A stretch of DNA of 64,000 nt from Actinomycetota bacterium (GTDB taxonomy: Bacteria > Actinomycetota > Actinomycetes > Nanopelagicales > Nanopelagicaceae), in the NCBI GenBank assembly GCA_003569265.1, contig BGON01000002.1, positions 124,001-188,000 on the forward strand, in the 5' to 3' direction. Position 1 is the stretch's first letter, and every line of letters begins with the position of its first letter. A program made the position numbers and the translations under genes. Of this stretch, positions 32,977-42,823 are shown piece by piece. The notes below the pieces were generated by a model that did not search any database, was not told the DNA's origin, and worked only from the letters and a program-made list of their open reading frames with translations.

Positions 32977-33854
32977 AAAAAATCCTGTGTATTGGCGATT
33001 TAGCTCTAGATGTTATCTCCCAGTTAAAAGAGCCAATTAACTATGGCAATGACACTGCCAGCAGAATTTCAAGTCACCCAGGTGGACAAGCTGCAAATGT
33101 TGCAACGTGGATTACTCGCACACGTTCAAAAGCTCAGTTAGTAGCCCGTGTTGGCAATGATCCTGTTGGCTTTGCCCTTATCTCTGATTTAGATAAATAC
33201 GGCGTAGAACACATGAATCTGATGCACTCAGGACGCCCCACCGGCGTGGTCGTAATCTTGGTTGACTCCAATGGAGAGCGCACGATGTTTCCAGATAACG
33301 GGGCTAATGCAGATCTTGAAGTAAGTGATTTGCCACCCTTAGATGATGTTGATGGTGTGTATGTCAGTGGCTATGCATTACTAGATTTTCGCAGCCGTGA
33401 GGCAGTCCTTTCAATGATTGCAAAGATAAAAGTAGCTGGAAAGCCAATCTATTTTGATCCAACAACAACTGGGGCGATGAAGATAGTTTCTCGCGATGAA
33501 GTTTTATCCTGGGTCAAACTTATGGATGGAATTCTGCTCAACTCTGAAGAGGCTCTTTATCTTGGTGATGCTAAAGATGTTGAGACGGCTGAAAAGAATT
33601 TAACTGCTTACACCCCACTTGTTGTCATCAAATTAGGTTCTCGTGGCGCTATGGCCGTTCATAAAGACATCATTGCAAAGGTGTCAGCCGTCACTACCAA
33701 TGTCGTCGACACAACAGGTGCTGGAGATTCATTTGCCGCTGGATTTATTCCAAAGTGGCTTGAAACAAATGATTTAGAAGCAGCCCTTTCTGCCGGAACG
33801 GCGTTGGCCGCAAAGTGTGTAGCAACTGTTGGGGCGCGCCCTCCCCTAGATTAA
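32973..33854 (+). CDS. psuK: PfkB-family kinase, probable pseudouridine kinase
   Basis: A 293-residue ribokinase-like enzyme. PfkB signatures: SSHPGGQAANVATWITR near residue 33 and DTTGAGDSFAAGFIP near the C-terminus with the catalytic Asp. Its overlap with psuG strongly suggests it makes pseudouridine 5'-phosphate for that enzyme. Sequence alone would only give 'PfkB carbohydrate kinase'. Confidence 0.82.
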   Translation: MKKILCIGDLALDVISQLKEPINYGNDTASRISSHPGGQAANVATWITRTRSKAQLVARVGNDPVGFALISDLDKYGVEHMNLMHSGRPTGVVVILVDSNGERTMFPDNGANADLEVSDLPPLDDVDGVYVSGYALLDFRSREAVLSMIAKIKVAGKPIYFDPTTTGAMKIVSRDEVLSWVKLMDGILLNSEEALYLGDAKDVETAEKNLTAYTPLVVIKLGSRGAMAVHKDIIAKVSAVTTNVVDTTGAGDSFAAGFIPKWLETNDLEAALSAGTALAAKCVATVGARPPLD

Positions 33855-33879
33855 GCAACTCTCTTGGCACAATGCTCCA

Positions 33880-35412
33880 ATGGCAACTGCGAAGACTCCC
33901 GCGAAAGCTGCGGCAAAGGGTAAGAAACCGCTCGGTCCCAAACCTGGTGAATACCCAGGCAAGATCGTTGATATCGATGTTTCAAAGGAAGTTTCAGAGT
34001 CGTTTCTTGAGTATGCATACTCAGTAATTTATTCACGTGCACTTCCTGATGCACGTGATGGTTTAAAGCCAGTTCACCGTCGTATCTTGCATCAGATGGC
34101 AGATATGGGACTTCGTCCAGAGCGTGGACATGTGAAGAGTGCACGTGTTGTTGGTGAAGTAATGGGTAAGTTGCACCCTCACGGAGATGGTGCAATCTAT
34201 GACGCACTTGTTCGTATGGCGCAATCTTTTTCAATGCGCTTGCCACTCATTGATGGCCACGGAAACTTTGGCTCACTGGACGCGGGCCCTGCAGCGATGC
34301 GCTATACCGAAGCCCGCCTTGCATCTGCTGCAATGGCAATGGTTGCAGAGGCTGATGAAAACACCGTTGACTTTGGTCCTAACTACGACGGCCAATTAGC
34401 AGAGCCGCTTGTTCTTCCCGCTGCCTATCCGAACTTGCTTGTTAACGGTGGTTCTGGAATTGCTGTGGGAATGGCCACCAACATGGCTCCACATAATCTG
34501 GGCGAAGTTATCGCTGCAACTAAGTTTTTGATTGAAAATCCTTCTGCCACAGTCAAGCAGTTAATGAAATTTGTTCCGGGTCCAGATTTTCCAACCGGCG
34601 GCGAACTCGTTGGTCTAGATGGTGTGCGCGAGGCATATGCAACCGGCAAAGGCTCCTTTAAAGTCCGTGCCAGCGTTGAGATCGAAAAAGTTTCCTCTCG
34701 CAAAATGGGAATTGTTATTAAAGAACTTCCCTTCACTATCGGACCTGAGAAAGTCGTAGAGCGCATCGCAGCCCTTGTGAAAGCCAAAAAAATCGCCGGC
34801 ATCAGCGACATCATCGATTTAACTGATGGTCAGACTGGCACCAACGTGGTTATTGAGATCAAGAATGGCTTTGAGCCTGAAGCAGTTCTAGAGCAGCTCT
34901 ATGCATTAACTCCCATGGAGGATGCTTTTTCTATCAATGCCGTGGCATTGGTGAAGGGCAAGCCACAGACCCTTGGGATAAAAGAGCTTCTTAAAGTCTT
35001 CATTGAGCACCGCATTGATGTTGTTCGTCGTCGCTCTGAGTACCGTAAAGCAAAGGCAGAGGGACGTTTGACTCTTGTAGATGGACTCTTAAAGGCGATC
35101 ATCGATATCGATAAGGTCATCAAGATTATCCGCGGCAGCGATGATGCAGCCTCTGCTAAAGAGAAGTTAATGAAGGACTTTAAATTAAACGATGAGCAAA
35201 CTACCTATATCTTGGATATGCCACTTCGTCGTTTAACTAAAATGAGCAAGCTAGAACTTGAAACTGAGCAAAAAGAGTTAAAATCAACGATTGCAGAACT
35301 GACAAAACTGCTAAGAAGTGAAGATGCGATCAAAGCACAGGTTTCAGATGAGTTAACTGCTGTTGGTAAGTCATTTGCTACCCCACGAAAAACTCGAATT
35401 GGCGCTGCCTAA
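33880..35412 (+). CDS. parC: DNA topoisomerase IV/gyrase subunit A lacking the C-terminal domain
   Basis: A 510-residue type IIA topoisomerase breakage-reunion subunit. It has a short basic Ala/Lys/Pro tail (residues 1-20), the winged-helix CAP domain with RALPDARDGLKPVHRRIL and the active-site Tyr in the ...DAGPAAMRYTEARL segment, the tower, and the coiled coil ending about residue 490. The roughly 300-residue beta-pinwheel C-terminal domain is missing: the stop at 35412 is followed 22 bp later by another gene. The pinwheel wraps DNA and sets substrate choice. No gyrA/gyrB pair is in view; parE lies 1.9 kb downstream in the opposite direction. Confidence 0.9.
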   Translation: MATAKTPAKAAAKGKKPLGPKPGEYPGKIVDIDVSKEVSESFLEYAYSVIYSRALPDARDGLKPVHRRILHQMADMGLRPERGHVKSARVVGEVMGKLHPHGDGAIYDALVRMAQSFSMRLPLIDGHGNFGSLDAGPAAMRYTEARLASAAMAMVAEADENTVDFGPNYDGQLAEPLVLPAAYPNLLVNGGSGIAVGMATNMAPHNLGEVIAATKFLIENPSATVKQLMKFVPGPDFPTGGELVGLDGVREAYATGKGSFKVRASVEIEKVSSRKMGIVIKELPFTIGPEKVVERIAALVKAKKIAGISDIIDLTDGQTGTNVVIEIKNGFEPEAVLEQLYALTPMEDAFSINAVALVKGKPQTLGIKELLKVFIEHRIDVVRRRSEYRKAKAEGRLTLVDGLLKAIIDIDKVIKIIRGSDDAASAKEKLMKDFKLNDEQTTYILDMPLRRLTKMSKLELETEQKELKSTIAELTKLLRSEDAIKAQVSDELTAVGKSFATPRKTRIGAA

Positions 35413-35434
35413 GCTCTAAGCGTTAAACTACGGC

Positions 35435-37033
35435 GTGATTTCAACCCAAGCGCTAGAACTTCGAGCAGGTGCTCGCCTGCTCGTTAAGGGCGTAACTGTG
35501 CGTATTAATAGCGGTGATCGCATTGGTTTTGTTGGTCGAAACGGTGCCGGTAAATCAACTCTGGCAAAAGTTTTAGCGGGAGAAACTATGCCTGCAGGAG
35601 GCGTCGTCAATCGCACAGGAAAAATCGGCTACTTGCCGCAAGATCCCCGCACAGGTGATGAACCTGGCACAGTCATCGAACGCATTCTCTCAGCCCGAGA
35701 CTTAGATCAAATTTCACACCGTATGAGGGCAGTTGAAGAAGAGATGGCAACTGCCCAAGGTGAAGCCCTTGAAAAGGCAATGGATCGCTATACCCGCGTT
35801 GAACATGAGTTCAGTGCTGCCGGTGGTTATGCAGCAACTGCTGAAGCAGAAGCGATTGCAACATCTTTAGGTGTAACAGAGGCTGTCTTTGCCCATGAGC
35901 TTTCCACACTCTCTGGTGGTCAACGCCGCCGCATTGAGTTAGCTCGTATTCTCTTTAGTGGCGCCGAAACTTTGCTCCTTGATGAACCAACGAACCACTT
36001 AGATGCTGACTCCATCGTGTGGCTGCGTGAGTTTTTAGCTAAATACTCCGGCGGCCTTGTCATTATCTCCCACGATGTAAACTTGATTGAAACCGTTGTT
36101 AACAAGGTTTTTTACCTTGATGCCAACCGAAACGTTATCGATGTCTATAACTTGGGCTGGAAGGCCTACCTTCTTCAGCGCGAACAAGATGAGCATCGCC
36201 GTAAAAAGGAGCGCGCTAACGCTGAAAAGCGTGCAGAGATTTTGCAGAAGCAGGGCGAGAAGATGCGTGCAAAGGCATCGAAGGCAACTGCAGCACAAGG
36301 CATGTTACGTAGAGCTGAAAAGCTTCGCAGTGGTCTAGAAGATGTTCGCGTCAATGACAAAGTCGCACGACTACGCTTTCCAACCCCTGCCCCATGTGGC
36401 AAGGTTCCCCTATCGGGCGAAGAGCTCTCAAAGTCTTATGGCTCACTTGAAATCTTTACTGATGTATCTTGTGTGATTGATAAAGGCTCTCGTGTTGTAA
36501 TCCTTGGTCTTAACGGTGCTGGAAAGACAACACTTCTTAGAATTCTGGCTGGTGAAATTGAATCTGATACTGGAAAAGTTGAACAAGGTCATGGTCTAAA
36601 GATTGGTTACTACGCCCAGGAACATGAATCCCTAGATTTTGAGCGCACTGTTTTAGAGAACATGATGTCTGCAACGCCAGATCTGCGTGAACCTGAAGCT
36701 CGTAACACTCTAGGTTCTTTCCTTTTCATTGGCGATGATGTTCACAAACCCGTCAAGGTCTTATCCGGCGGAGAACGAACTCGTTTAGCTTTGGCCGTTC
36801 TAGTTGTCTCTGCAGCAAATGTATTGCTCCTAGATGAGCCAACAAATAACTTAGATCCAGCATCTCGTGCTGAAATCCTTGGAGCACTTGCTGAGTATCA
36901 AGGCTCTGTCATCATGGTTTCTCACGATGAAGGCGCTGTGCAATCACTCAAGCCTGAGCGTGTCATTTTGTTGCCAGATGGCGATGAGGATCTGTGGAAA
37001 GAAGAGTATTTCGACTTAGTTTCTATTGACTAA
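35435..37033 (+). CDS. ABC-F family ATPase
   Basis: A 532-residue soluble twin-ATPase of the translation-associated ABC-F type. Two Walker A motifs (GRNGAGKSTL and GLNGAGKTTL), two signatures (LSGGQRRRIELAR, LSGGERTRLALAV) and two LLLDEPTN Walker B regions flank a basic linker (about residues 240-290). No membrane part. Such proteins act at the ribosomal E-site, in stalling relief or antibiotic protection. Start is GTG 35435, giving an N-terminus ISTQALELRAGARLL. It sits between convergent parC and parE. Confidence 0.88.
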   Translation: MISTQALELRAGARLLVKGVTVRINSGDRIGFVGRNGAGKSTLAKVLAGETMPAGGVVNRTGKIGYLPQDPRTGDEPGTVIERILSARDLDQISHRMRAVEEEMATAQGEALEKAMDRYTRVEHEFSAAGGYAATAEAEAIATSLGVTEAVFAHELSTLSGGQRRRIELARILFSGAETLLLDEPTNHLDADSIVWLREFLAKYSGGLVIISHDVNLIETVVNKVFYLDANRNVIDVYNLGWKAYLLQREQDEHRRKKERANAEKRAEILQKQGEKMRAKASKATAAQGMLRRAEKLRSGLEDVRVNDKVARLRFPTPAPCGKVPLSGEELSKSYGSLEIFTDVSCVIDKGSRVVILGLNGAGKTTLLRILAGEIESDTGKVEQGHGLKIGYYAQEHESLDFERTVLENMMSATPDLREPEARNTLGSFLFIGDDVHKPVKVLSGGERTRLALAVLVVSAANVLLLDEPTNNLDPASRAEILGALAEYQGSVIMVSHDEGAVQSLKPERVILLPDGDEDLWKEEYFDLVSID

Positions 37034-37035
37034 AA

Positions 37036-37248
37036 CTAACCTTTTTCTTTTCGCTTTAACTCCGTAATTGGATTCCACTGCTTAATTGGTGTTCGAGGAT
37101 TTTTAGGAGACAGCATTAGGGCCAGTAAAATCCAAAATGTCCCAAAATAACCAAGGAGCATCCAAGGCAACACACGACGCCCAAAAGCGTAAGCACATAA
37201 TCCAGCGAAAATTGCAAAAAATAAATGCTTGAGATCAAAACTCACCAT
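37036..37248 (-). CDS. Small membrane protein, hypothetical
   Basis: A 70-residue protein with two hydrophobic helices (about 8-24 and 26-46) and a polar basic tail (SPKNPRTPIKQWNPITELKRKEKG). No family recognised. It ends 3 bp from the ABC-F stop and follows parE in the same direction with a 46-bp gap, so it may be expressed with parE. Confidence 0.55.
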   Translation of the reverse strand: MVSFDLKHLFFAIFAGLCAYAFGRRVLPWMLLGYFGTFWILLALMLSPKNPRTPIKQWNPITELKRKEKG

Positions 37249-37294
37249 AGTTAAATTGTACAGAATTTATTAGTTCGAACCCTATAAAGAGCCT

Positions 37295-39373
37295 TTAGGC
37301 GTCGATATGTTCGCGATCAATCTCAGCAGTAGCAATGAACTCCTTGCGTGGGGCAACATCACTACCCATCAATAGTTCAAACATCGCCTCGGCAGCTGAT
37401 GCGTCAGAGACTGTGATGCGGCGAAGTGTGCGGGCATCTGGATCCATGGTTGTCTCTCGCAGTTGATCTGCATCCATTTCGCCCAGACCTTTATAGCGCT
37501 GAATTGGCTCTTTCCAACGCTTTCCGCTCTTCTTTAAATCTGCAGTAATTTTTCTCATCTCATCATCACTATAGGTATAGATGTATTCACCCTTTTTACC
37601 TGCCCCGCCCATTACTTCAATGCGGTGCAGAGGTGGGATTGCCGCAAATACACGGCCAGCATCGATCAGCGGGCGCATATAGCGATACATCAGAGTAAGT
37701 AATAAGCAGCGAATATGCGCACCATCAACATCAGCATCTGACATCAAGATTACGCGGCCATATCTAGCTTCATCTAGCTCGAAAGACTTTCCAGAGCCCG
37801 CACCAATGACCTGAATAATTGATCCACACTCTTTATCTTCTAGCATCTGTGAGAGTGATGCTTTCTGAACGTTAAGAATCTTTCCACGAATAGGCAAAAT
37901 CGCCTGGAACTCAGAGTTGCGTGCTGCCTTGGTTGTGCCAAGGGCTGAGTCACCTTCAACAATAAAGAGCTCAGTGCGGGTTACATCCTCTGAACGACAA
38001 TCTGAGAGCTTTGTTGGAAGGGAAGATGATTCCAAAGCGTTCTTGCGGCGCTGTAGATCTTTATGGGCACGGGCACTAATACGTGTGCGAGATGCGGCAG
38101 CGATCTTTTCAAGTACTAAGCGTCCATTGGCTTTATCAATGCGCTTTGAAGTATTGAAATACTCTTTCATCTTATCTGCCACAACTGCAGAAACAATTCG
38201 TGTGGCAGCAGCTGTTCCTAGAACTTCCTTAGTTTGACCTTCAAACTGTGGTTCAGACATACGCACTGTGACAACAGCTGTTAAACCTTCAATGACATCG
38301 TCTTTAATGACATCGATCTCTTTATTGGCAAGAGTTTTGGTTGAGCGAAGTGCTTCGTTAACGACTTTTACAAGAGCGCGCTCAAAGCCCAGTACGTGGG
38401 TTCCGCCCTTAGGTGTTGCAATGATGTTGACGAATGAGCGCTGGGTGGTTTCAAAGCCATTACCCCACTTCATGGCGATATCTACTTCCATATCCCGCTC
38501 TACTTCAGTTGACACCATATGCCCCTTGTCATCTAAAACAGGCACGGTTTCTTGATAATGCCCAGTGCCATAGATGCGAATGACATCGCCAACGGCTTCA
38601 TCGGGCTGTAAGAAATTACAGTATTCAGTGATTCCGCTCTTATGAAAGAAGGTTTCAGTCGTTTTAACCTTTGTGCGGTTATCATTAACAATGAGCGTTA
38701 AGCCTGGAACTAGGTAGGAAGTCTGGCGAGCACGTGCATAAACCTCTTCTAAATCCAGCTCTGCTTCTTTGAGGAAAATTTGACGATCACTCCACCACTT
38801 AATACGTGTGCCAGTAACTTTGCTAGAAATCTTTCCAATAACACGTAATCCTGATTTTGGTTCAAAAGGCGCTTTTGGTCCATCACCATCAAATATTCCT
38901 GCAACTCCGCGTTGGAATGACATCCAGTAAATCTTGCCATCACGATCAACTTCAGCATCAAGACGAGATGCAAGTGCGTTCACAACGGATGCACCTACAC
39001 CGTGCAAACCACCAGATGCGGCGTATGAGCCGCCACCGAATTTTCCACCGGCATGTAATTTTGTTAGAACAACTTCAACACCAGTTAAACCAGTCTTGAC
39101 CTCTTTATCAACTGGAATTCCGCGACCATCATCATGAACTTCCACCGAACCATCTGATTCAAGATTAATCTCAATTTTCTTGCAATGCCCAGCTAGTGAC
39201 TCATCTACTGAGTTATCAATGATTTCCCACAAGCAGTGCATGAGTCCACGTGAATCAGTGGAGCCGATATACATACCTGGGCGCTTGCGAACGGCATCGA
39301 GGCCTTCTAAAACCGCTAAATCTTTTGCGGTATAGCTATCCTGCACATTTGTCGCAATATCTTTTTCAGCCAC
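37295..39373 (-). CDS. parE: DNA topoisomerase IV/gyrase subunit B (ATPase)
   Basis: A 692-residue GHKL ATPase plus TOPRIM subunit. GHKL motifs: LWEIIDNSVDESLAG, HDDGRGIPVD, GGLHGVGASVVNALAS. TOPRIM: LFIVEGDSALGTTKAARNSE with Glu and ILMSDADVDGAHIRCLLLTL. The closing IQRYKGLGEMDADQLRETTM and DAFE-like AEAMFELLMG are intact. It pairs functionally with parC despite opposite orientation and an ABC-F gene between them. Confidence 0.9.
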   Translation of the reverse strand: MAEKDIATNVQDSYTAKDLAVLEGLDAVRKRPGMYIGSTDSRGLMHCLWEIIDNSVDESLAGHCKKIEINLESDGSVEVHDDGRGIPVDKEVKTGLTGVEVVLTKLHAGGKFGGGSYAASGGLHGVGASVVNALASRLDAEVDRDGKIYWMSFQRGVAGIFDGDGPKAPFEPKSGLRVIGKISSKVTGTRIKWWSDRQIFLKEAELDLEEVYARARQTSYLVPGLTLIVNDNRTKVKTTETFFHKSGITEYCNFLQPDEAVGDVIRIYGTGHYQETVPVLDDKGHMVSTEVERDMEVDIAMKWGNGFETTQRSFVNIIATPKGGTHVLGFERALVKVVNEALRSTKTLANKEIDVIKDDVIEGLTAVVTVRMSEPQFEGQTKEVLGTAAATRIVSAVVADKMKEYFNTSKRIDKANGRLVLEKIAAASRTRISARAHKDLQRRKNALESSSLPTKLSDCRSEDVTRTELFIVEGDSALGTTKAARNSEFQAILPIRGKILNVQKASLSQMLEDKECGSIIQVIGAGSGKSFELDEARYGRVILMSDADVDGAHIRCLLLTLMYRYMRPLIDAGRVFAAIPPLHRIEVMGGAGKKGEYIYTYSDDEMRKITADLKKSGKRWKEPIQRYKGLGEMDADQLRETTMDPDARTLRRITVSDASAAEAMFELLMGSDVAPRKEFIATAEIDREHIDA

Positions 39374-39438
39374 GGGGCGAAAGGTTATCGCCCACTGCCC
39401 GGTATCACCCGTAAGCGCGCCGATTACGCCTCAAATAC

Positions 39439-39458
39439 TGGAAATATCGATATTTCCA
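39439..39458. promoter_or_regulatory. 20-bp perfect palindrome upstream of parE
   Basis: TGGAAATATCGATATTTCCA is a perfect 20-bp palindrome between the divergent parE and DUF7455-like genes, followed by very AT-rich DNA (39460-39500) that could hold the promoter. Its position is typical of a dimeric repressor operator. No regulator could be named, and a hairpin role is less likely because there is no loop. Confidence 0.45.
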
Positions 39459-39572
39459 CAGCAAATTAACAGCAATTTAACGAAAATAATTTAATTATAA
39501 CGAGCGGGGAATATCCAGACATGGTTTGATGTTCCATAGGAAGTAAGACACAACGCACGAACGGAGAGAGAT

Positions 39573-39788
39573 ATGTCAGAACAATTGATGCTTCAATCAG
39601 TACCTCTTAACGCCCTTGACCGTTGCGATCGATGCGGCGCCCAGGCTTATGTGCGCGCTGTGCTTCTCAATGGTGGAGAACTCACGTTCTGTGCCCACCA
39701 TGGCAAGGAATATGCTGAAAAGTTAAAGGTTGTTGCTAAAAAGATTATCGATGAGAGCGAAAAGCTCGTCGAGACTTCTTCTATTTAA
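39573..39788 (+). CDS. DUF7455-like small actinobacterial protein
   Basis: A 71-residue protein with a zinc-ribbon-like core: LDRCDRCGAQAYVRAVLL then ELTFCAHHGKEY, giving CxxC and CxHH-type ligands. Such small proteins are conserved in actinobacteria near sigA and parE. AGAGAG lies about 5 bases before the ATG. Function unknown; a nucleic-acid-binding or RNA-polymerase-associated role is only a guess. The stop overlaps the end of the convergent CDGSH gene by 4 bp. Confidence 0.75.
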   Translation: MSEQLMLQSVPLNALDRCDRCGAQAYVRAVLLNGGELTFCAHHGKEYAEKLKVVAKKIIDESEKLVETSSI

Positions 39789-39976
39789 TCTTTCTTAACT
39801 ACTTTATCTCTGTGTGATCCATCGCAGTTAGGTTTATCTTTTGATAAACCGCAGCCACAAAACTTCACATTCTCTTGAGTTTCAAGAATGTTGCCTTCAC
39901 GGTCCACAAAATCAACTGCACCAATAATCTTAATTGAACCACTGACTGGATTAATAAAGATGCGTGCGTTAGTCAT
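39785..39976 (-). CDS. CDGSH iron-sulfur domain protein
   Basis: A 63-residue protein with the exact 2Fe-2S ligand set of CDGSH (mitoNEET-type) domains: C-x-C...C-D-G-S-H, seen as FCGCGLSKDKPNCDGSHRD. The N-terminal beta-rich part (NPVSGSIKIIGAVDFVDREG) completes the fold. It starts 3 bp from the sigA stop. Members carry transferable Fe-S clusters; the bacterial role is generally unclear. Confidence 0.88.
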   Translation of the reverse strand: MTNARIFINPVSGSIKIIGAVDFVDREGNILETQENVKFCGCGLSKDKPNCDGSHRDKVVKKD

Positions 39977-39979
39977 GGA

Positions 39980-41635
39980 TTAGTCGAGGTAGTCGCGCAG
40001 AACCTGGCTGCGTGATGGGTGACGTAGTTTTGACATTGTCTTGGATTCAATCTGGCGAATACGCTCACGTGTAACGCCATAGACCTTTCCAATTTCATCC
40101 AAAGTCTTTGGTTGACCATCAGTTAAACCAAATCGCATTGCAACCACACCAGCTTCACGCTCTGAGAGAGTATCTAGAACTGAGTGCAACTGCTCTTGTA
40201 GCAACGTAAATGAAACCGCATCAGCTGGAACAACAGCCTCTGAGTCTTCAATGAGATCTCCGAACTCGCTATCGCCTTCTTCACCTAGTGGTGTGTGAAG
40301 TGAAATAGGTTCGCGGCCATACTTTTGAACTTCGACAACCTTTTCAGGTGTCATATCCAGCTCTTTAGCTAACTCTTCTGGGGTCGGTTCGCGACCAAGA
40401 TCTTGAAGCATCTGGCGTTGAACACGTGCCAACTTATTAATAACTTCCACCATGTGCACAGGAATACGGATGGTGCGGGCCTGGTCAGCCATCGCACGGG
40501 TAATTGCCTGGCGAATCCACCATGTGGCATAAGTGGAGAACTTATAGCCCTTTGTGTAGTCGAACTTTTCAACGGCGCGGATCAAACCTAAGTTACCTTC
40601 TTGAATAAGGTCAAGGAAAAGCATTCCACGACCGGTGTAGCGCTTTGCAAGTGAAACAACCAGACGAAGGTTTGCCTCTAGCAAGTGATTCTTTGCGCGC
40701 TTTCCATCTTCAACGAGCCACTCAAGTTCGCGCTTGAGCTTTTTCTCAATCTTCTTCTCATCTTTAATCTTTGCCTCAGCAAAAAGACCTGCTTCAACAC
40801 GTGTGGCAAGCTCCACTTCAAGCTCTGCGTTCAAGAGTGCAACGCGGCCAATCTGCTTGAGGTAATCCTTCACCGGATCAGCTGTTGCACCAGCGGTCAT
40901 AACCGTCTGGGCGGGCGCATCATCTTCTTCAGAGGCCTTTAATGTGAAGGCATCTTCTTCATTTCCTGAAGTATCTTCAGCCAAGTTAACAACGCGAGGT
41001 TGGTTGCTCTTATCTTCTTCTTCGCCATCAATAATCTCGACAGCTTCTTTAATCAAAACCTCAACATCTTCAAGCTCTACTTCTTCTAGCTCTACTTCTT
41101 CGCCATCAATCTTAACCTTGATAGCCTTACCAGTCTTGGCATCGATCTTTGGTGCACCAACTGATGTGGCCTTTTGTTCAATAAGTGCGTACTCACTCTT
41201 TTTCAAAATACGTGAAGGTGCACCTAGGCCAGCTTTGCGTAGTTTTTCAACAATTACCGGAACTTCAGTTGCTAATGCGCGGGCTTCATCTACTAAATCT
41301 TTATTAGCCTTCTTTGGAATGCGGTTAATCGATGTGACACCGCGCTTTTCTAGCTCTGCTAGAACTTCATGCTGGCGCAATACAGCGTTTTTAGCATCAA
41401 CAATCGCTTGAACATCTTTAGCGGTTAAATCTTTCTTTAATGCAATCTTCGCAGAAGCTGCCTTTTTGGTAACACCTTTCTTTGCAGGTGCGCTCTTTTT
41501 CGCTGTAGCTTTCTTTACTGGCGCGCTCTTTTTGGTAGGTGCTGCTTTTTTAGCAGCGGTTTTTTTCACAGGTGCCGCTTTTTTAGTAGCGGTTTTCTTT
41601 AACACCTTGTTTTTGAGCGCACTAAATACAGCCAC
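39980..41635 (-). CDS. sigA: Principal RNA polymerase sigma factor (SigA/HrdB type)
   Basis: A 551-residue group 1 sigma-70. Region 2 ([38 protein letters not shown]), region 3 ([20 protein letters not shown]) and region 4 ([26 protein letters not shown] end) are complete. Residues 10-75 form a histone-H1-like Lys/Ala/Pro tail of AAKK/APVKK repeats, followed by an acidic segment ([20 protein letters not shown]); such tails occur in actinobacterial HrdB proteins. Followed by the CDGSH gene after 3 bp. Confidence 0.95.
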   Translation of the reverse strand: MAVFSALKNKVLKKTATKKAAPVKKTAAKKAAPTKKSAPVKKATAKKSAPAKKGVTKKAASAKIALKKDLTAKDVQAIVDAKNAVLRQHEVLAELEKRGVTSINRIPKKANKDLVDEARALATEVPVIVEKLRKAGLGAPSRILKKSEYALIEQKATSVGAPKIDAKTGKAIKVKIDGEEVELEEVELEDVEVLIKEAVEIIDGEEEDKSNQPRVVNLAEDTSGNEEDAFTLKASEEDDAPAQTVMTAGATADPVKDYLKQIGRVALLNAELEVELATRVEAGLFAEAKIKDEKKIEKKLKRELEWLVEDGKRAKNHLLEANLRLVVSLAKRYTGRGMLFLDLIQEGNLGLIRAVEKFDYTKGYKFSTYATWWIRQAITRAMADQARTIRIPVHMVEVINKLARVQRQMLQDLGREPTPEELAKELDMTPEKVVEVQKYGREPISLHTPLGEEGDSEFGDLIEDSEAVVPADAVSFTLLQEQLHSVLDTLSEREAGVVAMRFGLTDGQPKTLDEIGKVYGVTRERIRQIESKTMSKLRHPSRSQVLRDYLD

Positions 41636-41734
41636 AATTATCCTTTGGTTTTCTCAGCGAGCGCGCTGATGCGATGGCTATATTATAATTTGTTCACGGG
41701 GGTAAATGCACATCCAAAAGCGATAATTTGCCCC

Positions 41735-42823
41735 CTATTTAGCTAATTTCAGGGCCTGCCTAATCACATTTCCAACAGATTCGACTTCCACCAGGAAGCC
41801 ATCATGGCCAAATGGCGATGAAATCCTCACAAGGGGCGCAGCTGTGGGCGCAAAGTCGGCGATCTCAGCCTGCAGGCGCACAGGAAAGAGGCGATCAGTA
41901 TCGATTGAGACGGCAACGACAGGAATAGTGATGGATTCAAGGGCGGCAACTACTCCTCCACGTCCTCGGCCAATGTCATGGGAGATCATCGCCTCAGTCA
42001 GGGCTATATAGGTATTGGCATCAAAACGATGGGCCAACTTATCGGCCTGATGATCAAGATATGACTCCACGGCATAGCGGCCCGTGTCATCACCTTGGAG
42101 TTCTCGGCCAAAACGAATATCCATCTCCGCTTCAGTTCTATACGTCAGATGGGCAATGCGTCTAGCTATTCCCATTCCTTCTATCGGACCACGCTCTTGT
42201 TCGTAGTAATCACCGTCATTGAAGTTAGGATCACTCTTTATTGCACGTATCTCAATGGACCATGTGCCGATCTGATCTCCTGTGGCAACTGCTGATGAAC
42301 CAATCGTGCAAATGGCACCAACACGGTGTGGCAACTGCACCGCCCACTCCAATGAACGCATTCCTCCCAAGGATGGCCCAACGGCTAAGCAGTACTTATC
42401 AATTCCTAGCGCATCACTAAATTGAATTTCAGCATTGACCATGTCGCGAATTGTCAGCGATGGAAATCGAGAGCCATATCTTTTGCCGTCAGGGGCAATC
42501 GATGAAGGCCCAGTTGATCCTTGGCACCCACCAATAACATTAGGACAGACAATAAAATATTTCTCTGTATCAAATGGCAGTCCAGGGCCCACCATTGATG
42601 GCCACCAACCAGGGACATCTGACCAACCAGTCATAGCGTGATTAACTAAAATCGCATTATCTTTATTGTTATTAAGTTCGCCCCAGCTTTGATAGGCGAT
42701 AGTCACATCTGTGAGTACTTCACCATCTTCAAGTCCAACATCACCAATCTTTAGAAAGCGCCGATCACCGGGTGCATGGTCTTCAAGCCATGCCCCGGTA
42801 ACCGAAGCGATTGTCTGTGGCAT
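41735..42823 (-). CDS. metX: Homoserine O-acetyltransferase
   Basis: A 362-residue alpha/beta-hydrolase that activates homoserine for methionine synthesis. Marks: ILVNHAMTGWSDV (oxyanion side), FIVCPNVIGGCQGSTGPSS, the nucleophile elbow VGPSLGGMRSLEWAVQ, and the C-terminal His in SPFGHDGFLVE. It starts right after the metY stop, so both lie on one message under the SAM-IV riboswitch. Confidence 0.92.
   Translation of the reverse strand: MPQTIASVTGAWLEDHAPGDRRFLKIGDVGLEDGEVLTDVTIAYQSWGELNNNKDNAILVNHAMTGWSDVPGWWPSMVGPGLPFDTEKYFIVCPNVIGGCQGSTGPSSIAPDGKRYGSRFPSLTIRDMVNAEIQFSDALGIDKYCLAVGPSLGGMRSLEWAVQLPHRVGAICTIGSSAVATGDQIGTWSIEIRAIKSDPNFNDGDYYEQERGPIEGMGIARRIAHLTYRTEAEMDIRFGRELQGDDTGRYAVESYLDHQADKLAHRFDANTYIALTEAMISHDIGRGRGGVVAALESITIPVVAVSIDTDRLFPVRLQAEIADFAPTAAPLVRISSPFGHDGFLVEVESVGNVIRQALKLAK

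Noticed and set aside
35413-35434. Possibility that the missing ParC C-terminal domain continues in another frame.
   Set aside because: The next 1.6 kb encode an intact ABC-F protein starting 22 bp later; there is no room for a pinwheel domain.
40944-41411. 155-residue Ser/Thr-rich ORF antisense to the sigA N-terminus.
   Set aside because: It mirrors the Lys/Glu-rich low-complexity part of SigA; serine runs arise from the complementary codons.
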